A DNA stretch of 64,000 nt, taken from assembly GCF_000377785.1 (NCBI RefSeq), contig NZ_KB898725.1, positions 17,191 to 81,190 on the forward strand, given 5' to 3'. Shown here piece after piece: positions 1 through 14,319 of this stretch (the first letter of the stretch is position 1; each line of letters starts with the position of its first letter). A model generated the notes under the pieces. That model saw only the letters and a program-made list of their open reading frames with translations. It was not told where the DNA came from and ran no database searches. A program made the translations under genes and the position numbers. The DNA is from Thioalkalivibrio sp. ALJ24 (lineage in GTDB: Bacteria; Pseudomonadota; Gammaproteobacteria; Ectothiorhodospirales; Ectothiorhodospiraceae).

Positions 1-350
1 TCCATCCGTCGCTGCTGCCGAAATACCGCGGCCTGGACACCCATGCACGCGCGCTGGCCGATGGCGAGCGCGAACACGGCGCCAGCGTGCACTTCGTCAC
101 GCCGGAACTGGACGGTGGTCCGGTTATCATGCAGGCGCGGGTGCCGGTGCGGGCCGAAGACACCGAGTCCTCGCTGGCCGCGCGCGTTCAGCAGGCCGAA
201 CACCGGCTCTACCCCGCGGCGGCCGGGCTGGTGTGTTCAGGCCGGATTCAGTGGTCGGAACCCACGCTCCAGTATGACGGCGCCCCGCTGGAGGCGCCCC
301 TGCAGCTCGATCACGAGGTGACCCCCGATGCCCCAGGTGAAGCGACCTGA
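1..350 (+). CDS. purN: Phosphoribosylglycinamide formyltransferase, C-terminal part
   Basis: This is the 3' end of a gene cut by the window start; the frame is read from base 3. PurN moves a formyl group from 10-formyl-tetrahydrofolate to GAR, the third step of de novo purine synthesis in the cytosol. The visible residues begin HPSLLPKYRG and continue with HARAL, GASVHFVTPELDGGPVI and QARVPV, which is the conserved C-terminal half of the family, including the catalytic-loop Asp in ELDGGP. The stop lies 23 nt inside the next gene, so the two are probably translationally coupled. The N-terminal half, with the catalytic Asn, is outside the window. Confidence 0.93.
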   Translation, partial: HPSLLPKYRGLDTHARALADGEREHGASVHFVTPELDGGPVIMQARVPVRAEDTESSLAARVQQAEHRLYPAAAGLVCSGRIQWSEPTLQYDGAPLEAPLQLDHEVTPDAPGEAT

Positions 351-1143
351 TCCTTCCCGCCGGTTTTCCGCGGCGCCGATCCTGACCGCCTGCGTATTCG
401 CCCTGGCCATGCTGCTGGCCGCACCCGCGGCCACCCTGGCCTCCGACGACAGCTCCCGGATCCCGGCCTTCACGGCCAGCTTTGAAGCCAGGGCCATGGG
501 CAGCACACTGAAGGCATCCATGAGCCTGAACCACGAGGACGTGCGCTCGCGCATGGCGATGGATGCGCATGTCACCGGTCTGCTGCGGGTGCTGGGGCGC
601 TTCGAGCTGAGCCGCGAGTCGCTGCTGAACACCAACAGCAGCGGCCTGCATCTGGTCTCCTCGCGTTCCCACCAGGTAACCCCGCGCGACGAACGCGAGG
701 TCGAGACCCGGCTGGACCATGAGGAACAGATGGCAATCGGCCACATCAACGGTGAACGTTTCGACGCGGAGGTACCGAAGGACACCCTTGATTTTCTCGG
801 TTCACTGTACGCGATCATGCAGCAGCTGGAGGATGGCGAACTGGAGGCGACCGGCGATACCACCACCATCCGGACCCTGGAGCGCGACCGCCTGCGCGAA
901 TACGAATTCCGCCGCGACGGCGAGGAAACCGTGGACTCCGGTATCGGTTCGCTGGAGACCGTGCGGCTGGTGCGTCGCAGCGACGGCAGTGATGTCGAGC
1001 TCGCCGCCTGGTTCGCCCCCGCCCTCAGCCATCTCCCGGTGCGCTTCGACTACGAGGCCGGCGGGCGCGTGTTCGAACTCGAACTGACCGCGCTGGAATG
1101 GCACGAACCCATCATCGACCTGACCGAAGACCCCAATCCGTGA
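328..1143 (+). CDS. DUF3108 domain exported protein
   Basis: A 271-residue protein with an N-terminal signal sequence: a basic start, then a hydrophobic stretch ILTACVFALAMLLAAPAATLA at about residues 18-38. The mature part (ASFEARAMGSTLKASMSLNHE..., RTLERDRLREYEF, LPVRFDYEAGGRVFELELTAL) has the repeated beta-strand character of the DUF3108 family, whose genes commonly follow purN in gammaproteobacteria. The function is unknown. The family is predicted to be periplasmic and beta-rich, related to lipoprotein-carrier-like folds. The start overlaps purN by 23 nt and the stop lies 8 nt before the next start, so the three genes probably form one transcript. Confidence 0.85.
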   Translation: MPQVKRPDPSRRFSAAPILTACVFALAMLLAAPAATLASDDSSRIPAFTASFEARAMGSTLKASMSLNHEDVRSRMAMDAHVTGLLRVLGRFELSRESLLNTNSSGLHLVSSRSHQVTPRDEREVETRLDHEEQMAIGHINGERFDAEVPKDTLDFLGSLYAIMQQLEDGELEATGDTTTIRTLERDRLREYEFRRDGEETVDSGIGSLETVRLVRRSDGSDVELAAWFAPALSHLPVRFDYEAGGRVFELELTALEWHEPIIDLTEDPNP

Positions 1144-1151
1144 GCACATCC

Positions 1152-2558
1152 ATGAGCGAAACCTTCGACCTGGCCATCATCGGCAGCGGCCCCGGCGGTT
1201 ATCGCGCCGCCGTCCTCGGCGCCCTGCGCGGACTCTCCGTCGTCATCATCGAGAAGGACACCTGGGGCGGCTGCTGCCTCAACCGCGGCTGCGTGCCCAA
1301 GAAGGACTGGTACCACACCGCGCGCACCGTCGCCGCCCAGCGCCATTTCGAAGGCCGCGGCATCCGGGGCTCGCTGAGCGCGGAGATGGACCCGGCCTGG
1401 GACCACCAGAAGGAGGTCGTGACCACGGTGCGCGATTCCTACCTGGAGTACATGAAGCACCTGAAGATCCAGTACCGCGAGGGCACCGCCCGCTTTCGCG
1501 ACGCCACCACCCTGGAGGTCACCAGCGCCGACGGCAGCGAGACCCTGGAAGCGAAGCACACCATCATCGCCACCGGCGCCACCGCCACCGTGCCCGCACC
1601 GTTCGAGGCCGTCCCCGGCCGGGTGCTGACCACCGACATGCTGTTCGACGAGCGCCCGCCGCAGGGCCGCCGGGTGGCGATCATCGGCTCCGGCGTGGTG
1701 GCCACCGAATTCGCCTTCATCTTCTCCATGCTTGGCAAGGAAGTGACCTGGCTGACCCGCTCGAAGCCCCTGAACGGCCAGAAGTTCAGCCCGCAGGCCC
1801 TGTCGACGCTGAAGGACAAGCTGGGCGAGAACGGCGTCGAGCCGATCCGGGTGAAGGGCTACGAGAGTGTGGAAACCACCGATGACGGCGTCGTCATCAC
1901 CGATCAGGACGGCGGGCGCCACGAGGTCGACTGGGTCCTGCTGGGTACCGGCCGCACGCCGCATACCGCGGACCTGAACCTGGAAGGCGTCGGGGTGCAG
2001 ACGGACGCGCGCGGTTTCGTGCAGCGGCGCGCCACCCTGCAGACCGATGTCGACCACATCTATGCCATCGGCGACGTCGCCAGCGAATGGCAGACCGCCA
2101 ACCACGCGCTGGCCGATGCCACCATCGCGGTGGAGAACATCCAGACCGGCAACACCCGCGAGCAGGACGAGCGCTACGTCCCGATCGCCATCTATTCGGC
2201 GGTGGAGATGGCGCGTCTGGGCATGGACGAGGACGATGCCGAGGACGAAGAACTGGAACCCGCGGTCGGCTTCGCCGCGTTCGAGACCTCGCCACGCGCC
2301 CTTGGGCAGGACGAGCCCGAGGGCTTCGTCCGCCTGATCGGCGACATGGACACCGGCGGCCTGCTGGGCGGCGAGGTGATCGGCGGTGACGCCGGCGAGC
2401 TGATCCACGTCCTGTCGCTGGCCCCCGATCGCGAAACCGCGCTCAACTGGATCGCGAAGGGCCAGTGGAACCACCCGGCCCGCTCCGAGGAATTCCTAAA
2501 CGCCACCGAGACCCTGGCCTCCAAGTGGGGCCTGAAGGCCGAGATCTTCGACCTGTGA
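1152..2558 (+). CDS. Dihydrolipoamide dehydrogenase-like flavoprotein
   Basis: A 468-residue class I pyridine nucleotide-disulfide oxidoreductase. It has an N-terminal FAD site (GSGPGGYRAA, residues 11-20), a redox disulfide in CLNRGC (Cys42/Cys47), a second nucleotide site (IIGSGVVATEFAF), the FAD-ribityl motif IYAIGDVA, and a C-terminal HPARSEE (His441, Glu446) matching the His-Glu dyad of true lipoamide dehydrogenases. It should therefore reoxidise dihydrolipoyl groups with NAD+. No E1/E2 dehydrogenase genes are nearby, so its lipoyl partner is unknown. The ATG at 1152 was chosen because the family N-terminus begins just after it and the upstream extension looks like out-of-family sequence. 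Confidence 0.85.
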   Translation: MSETFDLAIIGSGPGGYRAAVLGALRGLSVVIIEKDTWGGCCLNRGCVPKKDWYHTARTVAAQRHFEGRGIRGSLSAEMDPAWDHQKEVVTTVRDSYLEYMKHLKIQYREGTARFRDATTLEVTSADGSETLEAKHTIIATGATATVPAPFEAVPGRVLTTDMLFDERPPQGRRVAIIGSGVVATEFAFIFSMLGKEVTWLTRSKPLNGQKFSPQALSTLKDKLGENGVEPIRVKGYESVETTDDGVVITDQDGGRHEVDWVLLGTGRTPHTADLNLEGVGVQTDARGFVQRRATLQTDVDHIYAIGDVASEWQTANHALADATIAVENIQTGNTREQDERYVPIAIYSAVEMARLGMDEDDAEDEELEPAVGFAAFETSPRALGQDEPEGFVRLIGDMDTGGLLGGEVIGGDAGELIHVLSLAPDRETALNWIAKGQWNHPARSEEFLNATETLASKWGLKAEIFDL

Positions 2559-2592
2559 CCCGCCGGCCGGCGCCCGTCCCCGGCCGTCTGTC

Positions 2593-3981
2593 TCAATCCC
2601 CGCGCCGTGTCATCCGCACCGCATGTTCGTGCGGATAGCGTGCCGCATGGAAGCGGCCCTCCCAGGTGTCCGCATTCAGGCGTTCGAGCTCCAGGTGATA
2701 GCTCTCCTGCTGGTCCGGGGTCGGGTTCCACACCAGTTCCACGCGGTCCCCGTCTGCGGCAAGCTCCACCGCATCCAGATCACCGCTGGCGCCGTCCAGC
2801 CCGGGCCCGCGGGCATTGCCCATCAGGAAATCGCCCTGCGCGCGGGTCTCGCCACGGCCGTGGAACACGCTGAAATACGCCAGCGGCACGTCACCCTCGA
2901 CCAGCGCCGCACGCCACGATCCCTGCAGCACACCGGCGGGCTGGCCGCCCTTGCCGTACTCGGCATCCCGTGCGTCCTTCCCGGCGTCCTTCCCGGCGTC
3001 CTTCCCGGCGTCGCCCGGAGTGGCATCCGGGGCGTCATCTTCGTCCAGCCACGGCGGCGGCGGACGCCGGTCCACCGCCCAGGCGGTGCGGACCTGCGCG
3101 TCCGGCCCGACACTCAGGCGCTGCCAGATCGCCTCCAGCTCGTGGTCCATCAGGTCGCCGTCGCGCAGCAGGACCTCCACGCCGCCCGGCTCCTCCAGCC
3201 CGACCTCCACCACCGCCTCGGCGAAAGGTTCGGCGAAGCCGACGCTCTCGCGGGCCTCCAGCTGTCCCGGCCGGGTATCCAGCAGGGACCCCAGCAGGGC
3301 CGCCGGGGCCGGGGTGCCCTCCGGCGTTGAGGGCAGCGATGGCGGGACGAAATCCCACAGTTCCTCGCCGTTGTCACGCCAGTCGGTGACCCGGTCGCCC
3401 AGCGGTTCGGGGTCGGTACAGGCCTGCTCGAGGCAGCGGGCCTGTTCGATGGCCGATGCATCCAGGCTCCGGCGCGAGGCCGCGACCACGTGACCCGGGA
3501 ACCCCTGGATCGGACTCATCACCATGCGCCAGGAGACCCCTTCCCGGGCCCCGCCGGCGTCACCGTCGTTGGTGTTCTCGTACGGGGGTTCAAAGCGGTC
3601 GATCTGCACGAAATGGACGTCCTGCATCCGTCCGGGCGGACTGCCCTCCATCCACTCGAAGCCGGCCTGCATCCGGTAGCGCGCGGGTTCCGCTAGGCCC
3701 TCGTGGCCCTCCAGCAACAGGATGGGTACGGTCCACGGACCGGCCCGTTCGAACGGCCGGGCCGATTCGCGCTGCTCGGGCGGCAGACGCTCGCGCAGCA
3801 GCTCCGGGACCTCCTCGCTCGCGAAGCGCTGGTAGCCTTCCGCTTCCACGAAATCGGTGGCGGCCTCGCCCATGTCCTGCGGCGGTCCGGCCATCGCGCC
3901 CCCCACCATCAGGCCGAATATCGTGGCGACCCCGCCCGCATGCCGTCCGAACCTGCGCTGCCTCCCTGATGCATCCAGCAT
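2593..3981 (-). CDS. Secreted protein of unknown function with KDAG repeats
   Basis: I do not recognise this 462-residue protein. The start at 3981 has a strong ribosome site (GGAGGAAGG) ending 3 nt upstream. The N-terminus is basic, then hydrophobic (VATIFGLMVGGAMA, ending near residue 32), consistent with a signal peptide. The body is acidic, with a Cys pair (ARCLEQACTD) and a low-complexity linker in which GKDA is repeated (bases 2972-3017), followed by a C-terminal beta-rich part. It is transcribed toward the flavoprotein gene and divergently from the hybrid kinase. The export signal and the absence of an obvious active site suggest an envelope or periplasmic protein. No function is claimed. 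Confidence 0.75.
   Translation of the reverse strand: MLDASGRQRRFGRHAGGVATIFGLMVGGAMAGPPQDMGEAATDFVEAEGYQRFASEEVPELLRERLPPEQRESARPFERAGPWTVPILLLEGHEGLAEPARYRMQAGFEWMEGSPPGRMQDVHFVQIDRFEPPYENTNDGDAGGAREGVSWRMVMSPIQGFPGHVVAASRRSLDASAIEQARCLEQACTDPEPLGDRVTDWRDNGEELWDFVPPSLPSTPEGTPAPAALLGSLLDTRPGQLEARESVGFAEPFAEAVVEVGLEEPGGVEVLLRDGDLMDHELEAIWQRLSVGPDAQVRTAWAVDRRPPPPWLDEDDAPDATPGDAGKDAGKDAGKDARDAEYGKGGQPAGVLQGSWRAALVEGDVPLAYFSVFHGRGETRAQGDFLMGNARGPGLDGASGDLDAVELAADGDRVELVWNPTPDQQESYHLELERLNADTWEGRFHAARYPHEHAVRMTRRGD
2972..3017. repeat. 12-bp tandem repeat coding KDAG
   Basis: Three identical copies of GCGTCCTTCCCG (2972-2983, 2984-2995, 2996-3007) and a partial fourth lie within the secreted-protein gene. 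Read on the minus strand they give the repeated Gly-Lys-Asp-Ala peptide in a flexible linker. The unit is a multiple of three, so copy-number change would keep the frame. Confidence 0.95.
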
Positions 3982-4142
3982 ATACCTTCCTCCTCTCCGG
4001 TGATGTCTCTCCATCCTGCCGGAACCTCATCGCCGGCGCCCCCCATGATCGGAGAGGAACCGACCACCACGAGCGGGCTCTCGCAACCGGCCCCGGAATG
4101 CGCGAGACTTTCGTCACATCCAGCCAGTGCGTGCATCCCGGC

Positions 4143-9217
<5,075 letters not shown>

Positions 9218-9221
<4 letters not shown>

Positions 9222-10141
9222 ACCACGATGAACCGAAGCCGACCCTGCTGCTGGTCGACGACGAACCGACCAACATACAGGCGCTGGGACACCTTCTGAA
9301 GGACGATTACCGCATTCGGGTTGCGAACAACGGCGAGAAGGCCCTGGCGCTGGCCGCAGAGGGTGCCCCGGAACGCCCCGACCTGATCCTGCTGGACATC
9401 CAGATGCCCGGCATCGACGGCTACGAGGTCTGTCGCCGCCTGAAGGAAGACCCGCACACCAGCAACATCGCCGTCATCTTCGTCTCGGCACTCGACGACG
9501 CGCGCGACGAAGAGCACGGACTGAACCTGGGCGCCGTGGACTACATCGCCCGGCCGTTCAGCCCGGCGATCGTCCGCGCCCGAGTCAACACGCACGTGAA
9601 GCTCAAGCGCAGGACCGACCTGCTGGAACAGTACGCAATGCTCGACGGCCTCACCGGCGTTCCCAATCGTCGCTATTTCGACGAGCAGCTGGACCGGGAG
9701 ACCCGCCGCAGCCAGCGCGAGGGAGAACCCCTGTCACTGATCATGCTCGACATCGACCACTTCAAGGGCTTCAACGACCATTACGGGCACGGGGCCGGGG
9801 ATCGCTGCCTGCAGAAGGTCGCTGAAACACTGGCGCGGACGCTGAACCGGCCCGGGGACAGCCTGTGCCGTTATGGCGGCGAGGAATTCGTGGCCCTGCT
9901 CCCCGGGACGCCGACATCCGGCGCGCTGGAGGTCGCCGAGAAACTGAGAAAAGCGGTTGAGGAGCTGGCCCTGCCGCATGAACATTCCAGCGCGGCCCCC
10001 GTGGTGACCGTGAGCCTGGGGGCCGCGACCCTCGACCCCGTCGGAGAACCCGGAGCCGACGCGCAGTCGGTGCTCGCAAGGGCCGACGCGGCCCTGTACC
10101 GGGCGAAGAACGCCGGCCGCAACCGCTGCTGCGGGGGCTGA
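9218..10141 (+). CDS. Response regulator with GGDEF diguanylate cyclase domain
   Basis: A 307-residue protein. The N-terminal receiver domain has the acidic pocket LLVDDEP and phospho-acceptor LILLDIQMPGIDG. The C-terminal GGDEF domain has an active GGEEF motif (residues 220-224) and an RxxD product-inhibition site (Arg211-Asp214, RPGD) exactly five residues before it. It should make c-di-GMP from GTP when phosphorylated and be feedback-inhibited by its product. Its ATG overlaps the stop of the hybrid kinase (ATGA), which points to translational coupling and to the kinase's HPt domain as phosphodonor. The architecture resembles PleD/WspR-type regulators. It ends directly against the convergent tldE gene with no spacer. 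Confidence 0.94.
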
Positions 10142-11515
10142 TTATTCCCCGGCGACGGTCATCGACTCGATCAGGATCGAGCCGGTGCGGATGTTCCCGC
10201 GGTAGTCGACGTCGGAACCGGTGGCGACGATGGCGCGGAACATGTCCCTGAGGTTGCCGGCGATGGTGATCTCCTCCACCGGATGGACGATCTCGCCGTT
10301 CTCCACCCAGAACCCGGCCGCACCGCGCGAGTAGTCGCCGGTCACCGGATTCACGCCCTGACCGATCAGCTCGGTCACCAGCAGCCCGGTGCCCATCTCG
10401 CGCAGCATGCCCGGGGCGTCCAGCGTCCCCGGGCGCACCGTCACGTTGCGCGCGCCGCCGGCGTTGCCGGTGGTCTCGCGGCCGAGGCGCCGGGCGGCGT
10501 AGCTGTCGAGGGTGTAGCTGCGCAGCACGCCGCGGTCCACCAGCGGCCGGTTGCGGGTCTGCACGCCCTCGCCGTCGAACGGCGCGCTGCCCAGCCCGCG
10601 CGGGGTCAGCGGGCGCTCCTCGATGCGCATCCATTCGGGGAAGATGCGTTCGTCCAGGGCATTCAGCAGGAACGAGCTCTCGCGGAACTGGGCCGGGCCG
10701 GAGATCGCGCGGGTGAAACTGCCGATCAGGGTGCGCGCCATCTCCGGGGCGAACAGCACCGGGCAGCTGCGGGTGGAAAGCTTTTCCCCGCCCAGCCGGC
10801 GCACGGTGCGCTCCGCCGCCTCGCGCCCGATGTCCTCGGGGATGCCCAGATCGGCGGCGCGACGGCTGACGCTGTAGGCGTAATCACGCTGCATGCCGTC
10901 ATCGCCGCGCGCCACCAGGGCGCAGGACAGTGAATGGCGGGTGCTGCGATAGCCGCCCATGAAGCCCTGGGTGTCACCGAGGAACGCCATCGCGCGGCGG
11001 GTATTCACCGAGGCGCCTTCGGAGTTCTCGATGCGCGATTCGGCGTCGAAACCGGCCTGTTCGGTGCGCTGCGCCAGCTCGGTGGCCTGCGCGATGGACA
11101 GCTCCCAGGGGTGATCCAGGTCCAGATCCTCCCAGTCCACCGCCTTGAAGGCGATCGACGGCATGCCGGCATACGGATCCGGCTCGGTGTAGCGCGCGAT
11201 GCGGCAGGCCGCCTCGACGGTGTCGAGCAGGGCCTGCTCGCTGAAATCGGTGGTCGATGCCGCGCCCTTGGACTGGCCGAAGTGCGCGATCAGCGACAGG
11301 TTCTGGTCGCGTTCGTGCTCCAGGGTTTCGATCTCGCCCTTGCGCACCCCCAGGTCCAGGCCCACGCTGTGGCTGACGACCACCTGCGCATCACTGGCAC
11401 CGCGCTTCTTCGCCTCTTCCAGCGCCTGCTGCACGCGGGCGCGCAGGGATTCGGGGCTGTGCGAGAGCGCCTGGGCGGCGGCTTCCGGGGTCTCGACTGC
11501 GGGACGTTGGCTCAT
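10142..11515 (-). CDS. pmbA: TldE/PmbA, TldD-partner metalloprotease subunit
   Basis: A 457-residue PmbA family protein. In E. coli TldD and TldE form a heterodimeric zinc protease that degrades unfolded peptides and matures microcin B17; the catalytic zinc site is in TldD, and TldE lacks it. Conserved stretches include GVRKGEIETLEHERDQNLSL near the N-terminus, then PFDGEGVQTRNRPLVDRGVL, GNAGGARN and the C-terminal GAAGFWVENGEIVHPVEEITIAGNL. The ATG at 11515 was chosen because homology begins there; the upstream extension is low-complexity. The partner tldD lies upstream on the same strand, separated by one 86-aa gene. Confidence 0.94.
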   Translation of the reverse strand: MSQRPAVETPEAAAQALSHSPESLRARVQQALEEAKKRGASDAQVVVSHSVGLDLGVRKGEIETLEHERDQNLSLIAHFGQSKGAASTTDFSEQALLDTVEAACRIARYTEPDPYAGMPSIAFKAVDWEDLDLDHPWELSIAQATELAQRTEQAGFDAESRIENSEGASVNTRRAMAFLGDTQGFMGGYRSTRHSLSCALVARGDDGMQRDYAYSVSRRAADLGIPEDIGREAAERTVRRLGGEKLSTRSCPVLFAPEMARTLIGSFTRAISGPAQFRESSFLLNALDERIFPEWMRIEERPLTPRGLGSAPFDGEGVQTRNRPLVDRGVLRSYTLDSYAARRLGRETTGNAGGARNVTVRPGTLDAPGMLREMGTGLLVTELIGQGVNPVTGDYSRGAAGFWVENGEIVHPVEEITIAGNLRDMFRAIVATGSDVDYRGNIRTGSILIESMTVAGE

Positions 11516-11545
11516 GCGGATTCGGCTCGGTTGTTCGATGGGGAG

Positions 11546-11586
11546 AAAAAACCAAGGGGCCCGCACCCGCCGCGCCGGTGGCGGGC
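11546..11586 (-). terminator. Likely intrinsic terminator after the 86-aa gene
   Basis: On the minus strand an imperfect GC-rich hairpin (arms GCCCGC...GCGGGC extended by ACC/GGT with one bulge) is followed shortly by a run of six T (complement of 11546-11551). It lies between the stop of the 86-aa gene and the start of pmbA, so pmbA may have its own promoter. Confidence 0.55.
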
Positions 11587-11609
11587 ACGGACCCCGTGCG
11601 GAAGACGGA

Positions 11610-11870
11610 CTAGACGCGTGCGCCGTGCTTGTGGACCGCGCCCGCGTTGCCCCAGCGTTCGAGGTCGTCCACGTGCACGCCGACCCAGTACAGCATGCCG
11701 ACGCTGTCGCGGGTCCAGCCGCCAATCAGCTCCTGACCCTCGCCCAGCTGCACGTGCCGGGCAAACTCCTCGGCCTTGTCACGGGCCCGGAACACGTGCC
11801 ACTGCACCACCTTGTCATGGCCGTGGCCTTCCGGGAGGGAGCGTTCCTGTTCCAGAAAATCGGTATTCAT
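11610..11870 (-). CDS. Small protein of unknown function (86 aa)
   Basis: A short cytosolic-looking protein, MNTDFLEQERSLPEGHGHDK..., rich in His, Trp and acidic residues, with no signal peptide or membrane segment. Its ATG has a good ribosome site (AAGGAG). The pattern VVQWHVFRARDKAEEFARHV and GGWTRDSVGMLYWVGVHVDDLERW suggests a compact alpha-beta fold, but I cannot place it in a family. It sits between tldD and tldE on the same strand and is followed by a probable terminator. Confidence 0.7.
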   Translation of the reverse strand: MNTDFLEQERSLPEGHGHDKVVQWHVFRARDKAEEFARHVQLGEGQELIGGWTRDSVGMLYWVGVHVDDLERWGNAGAVHKHGARV

Positions 11871-11928
11871 GCGGCTCTCCTTTGGTTGCTCGCCAGATCC
11901 GGTCCGGTGACGCCCCGGTGCGGACGAG

Positions 11929-13371
11929 TCATGCCGCCCGGGTGCCCCCCACGGTCATGCCGTCGATGCGCAGCGTGGGCTGGCCCACGCCCACCGGCAC
12001 CCCCTGCCCCTCCTTGCCGCAGGTACCCACGCCGGGGTCGAGCTGCATGTCGTTGCCGACCATCGACACGCGGGTCAGGACATCCGGACCGTTGCCGATC
12101 AGGGTCGCACCCTTCACCGGCCGCGTCACCTTTCCGTTCTCTATGAGATAGGCCTCCGAGGCCGAAAACACAAACTTGCCGGAGGTGATGTCGACCTGAC
12201 CGCCGCCAAAATTGACCGCATACAGGCCGTCTTCCACCGACCCGATGATCTCTTCGGGATCGGCATTGCCCCCCAGCATGTAGGTGTTGGTCATGCGCGG
12301 CATGGGCAGATGGGCATAGGACTCGCGGCGACCGTTGCCGGTGGTCTGCGTGCCGCTCAGGCGGGCATTGAGCTCGTCCTGCATGTAGCCGCGCAGGATG
12401 CCGTCCTCGATCAGCACGGTCTCCTCGGTGGGGTTGCCCTCGTCATCGACATTGAGCGAACCGCGGCGCTCGGCCAGCGTGCCATCATCCACGATGGTGA
12501 TGCCTTCGGCCGCCACCCGTTCGCCGATGCGTCCGGCGAAGGCGGAGGTCCCCTTGCGGTTGAAGTCGCCTTCCAGGCCGTGGCCGATCGCTTCGTGCAG
12601 CAGCACACCGGGCCAGCCCGGCCCCAGCACCACCTTCATGCTGCCGGCCGGAGCGTCCACCGCCTCGAGGTTCACCAGCGCCTGGCGCACCGCCTCGCGG
12701 GCATGCGCCGCGGCCTGTCCGTGTTCGCGGAAATGGCGATAGCCGAAGCGGCCGCCGCCACCGGAACTGCCCGATTCGCGGCGACCGCCCTGCTCGACGA
12801 TCACCTGCACGTTCAGGCGCACCAGCGGGCGCACGTCGGTGGTCAGCTCGCCACGGGCGTTGAGCACCATCACCACCTCGCGCGAACCGGCCAGCGAGCA
12901 CATCACCTGGGTCACGCGCGGATCCGCGGCGCGGGCCTCGGCGTCGACTTCCTTGAGCAGGTCGATCTTTTCCTGTTCACCCAGCGAGTCGATGGGGTTG
13001 TCGGGCACGTACAGCTCGCGCGCAGGGGTGCGCCCCTGCACCGCGACGCTGCCGCTCTGGCCCGCGCGGGCGATGCTGCATGCGGTGCCCGCGGCCTCCA
13101 GCAGTGCGGGCATCGCGAGGTCGTCGGAGTAGGCGAAGCCGGTCTGCTCGCCACGCACCACGCGGATGCCGGCGCCGCGCTCGATGTTGAAGCTCGCCGA
13201 CTTGACGATCCCGTCCTCCAGCGACCAGCCCTCCTGGCAGGCGAACTGGAAATAACAGTCACCGCCATCCACCCCTTCGCGGCCGAAGGTGGTGCCGAGC
13301 AGACGGGAAAGCTCGGATTCGCCGAGCCCGGCGGGATCCAGCAGGGTTTGTCGGGCCAGATTGTCGATCAT
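11929..13371 (-). CDS. tldD: TldD zinc metalloprotease
   Basis: A 480-residue TldD family protein. The zinc-binding HExxxH motif is visible as HEAIGH (His259, Glu260, His264) in [14 protein letters not shown]. Other conserved stretches are [21 protein letters not shown] near residue 70, [20 protein letters not shown], and the C-terminal [21 protein letters not shown]. With TldE it forms a tunnel-shaped protease acting on unfolded peptides. The length matches E. coli TldD (481 aa). It follows the nitrilase, yhdP and rng genes on the same strand, the usual gammaproteobacterial order. Confidence 0.96.
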   Translation of the reverse strand: MIDNLARQTLLDPAGLGESELSRLLGTTFGREGVDGGDCYFQFACQEGWSLEDGIVKSASFNIERGAGIRVVRGEQTGFAYSDDLAMPALLEAAGTACSIARAGQSGSVAVQGRTPARELYVPDNPIDSLGEQEKIDLLKEVDAEARAADPRVTQVMCSLAGSREVVMVLNARGELTTDVRPLVRLNVQVIVEQGGRRESGSSGGGGRFGYRHFREHGQAAAHAREAVRQALVNLEAVDAPAGSMKVVLGPGWPGVLLHEAIGHGLEGDFNRKGTSAFAGRIGERVAAEGITIVDDGTLAERRGSLNVDDEGNPTEETVLIEDGILRGYMQDELNARLSGTQTTGNGRRESYAHLPMPRMTNTYMLGGNADPEEIIGSVEDGLYAVNFGGGQVDITSGKFVFSASEAYLIENGKVTRPVKGATLIGNGPDVLTRVSMVGNDMQLDPGVGTCGKEGQGVPVGVGQPTLRIDGMTVGGTRAA

Positions 13372-13451
13372 GCGTCCCCCGATTCGGGTATTTACTGAAG
13401 TATGACGTTTGGGGGCGGGCCGGTGCTTTCAAGCCCGTCGCCGATGCGGGC

Positions 13452-14282
13452 TTACTCCGGGATCGAGCAGCCCAGCCGCCGGTGCGACACGGTCGGAAAC
13501 ACCGAACGCATGCGTTCCACCTCGCGGCCGTCGATCTCGCCCAGCAGCACCCCGGGGTTGCGCCCCATCTCGCCCAGCACCCGGCCCCAGGGATCGATCA
13601 CCGCGCTGTGTCCCCAGGTCTCGCGACCGTTCACGTGGAAACCGCCCTGTGCGGCGGCCACCACGTACAGCTGGTTCTCCACCGCGCGCGCCCGCAGCAG
13701 GACCTCCCAGTGGGCCTGCCCGGTCTGCGCGGTGAACGCCGACGGCAGGGCGACCCATTCGGCCCCCTGATCCAGCAGCGCACGGAACAGTTCGGGGAAG
13801 CGCAGGTCGTAGCAGATCGCCAGCCCCAGGCGCCCGGCGGGGGTATCCACCGTCACCACCTCTTCGCCGGGCTGATACACCCGCGATTCGGTGTAGGCCT
13901 CGTTGTTGTCCGGCAGGTTCACGTCGAACAGGTGGATCTTGTCGTAGCGCGCCGCCACCGCGCCGTGCTCGTCGTACACCAGGCAGGCCGAACGCACGCG
14001 TTCGCCGTCCGGGGCCTGCAGCGGGATGGTGCCACCGACGACCCACACCCCCAGGCTGCGGGCCTGTTCGGCGAGGAACTTCTGCAGCGGCCCCTGGCCG
14101 TCGGGCGCCTCGGCAATATCGAGGACATCGGTCTCCCGCATGCCCATGAAGGCGAAATTCTCCGGCAGGACCAGCACCCGGGCACCCTGTTCCGCCGCCT
14201 CGGCCATGCGCCGGCGGGCGTCGGCCAGGTTGGCCTGTGGCTGGGTTCCGGATGCCATCTGGATGGCCGCTACCGGTGTCAT
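13452..14282 (-). CDS. Carbon-nitrogen hydrolase, probable deaminated-glutathione amidase
   Basis: A 276-residue nitrilase-superfamily enzyme with the full catalytic triad: Glu41 (LPENF), Lys115 (YDKIHLFD) and Cys157 (ICYDLRFPELFR). The sequence DVNLPDNNEAYTES and the overall length match the Nit1/YbeM group, which hydrolyses deaminated glutathione, a toxic transaminase by-product, in the cytosol. Substrate assignment rests on subgroup resemblance and is less certain than the fold. The start has a good ribosome site (AAGGAG). It lies between yhdP and tldD in the same direction and probably shares their transcript. Confidence 0.9.
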   Translation of the reverse strand: MTPVAAIQMASGTQPQANLADARRRMAEAAEQGARVLVLPENFAFMGMRETDVLDIAEAPDGQGPLQKFLAEQARSLGVWVVGGTIPLQAPDGERVRSACLVYDEHGAVAARYDKIHLFDVNLPDNNEAYTESRVYQPGEEVVTVDTPAGRLGLAICYDLRFPELFRALLDQGAEWVALPSAFTAQTGQAHWEVLLRARAVENQLYVVAAAQGGFHVNGRETWGHSAVIDPWGRVLGEMGRNPGVLLGEIDGREVERMRSVFPTVSHRRLGCSIPE

Positions 14283-14319
14283 GCGCGCTCCTTTTCGGGA
14301 TGCCTGTTCATCGTGTTCT

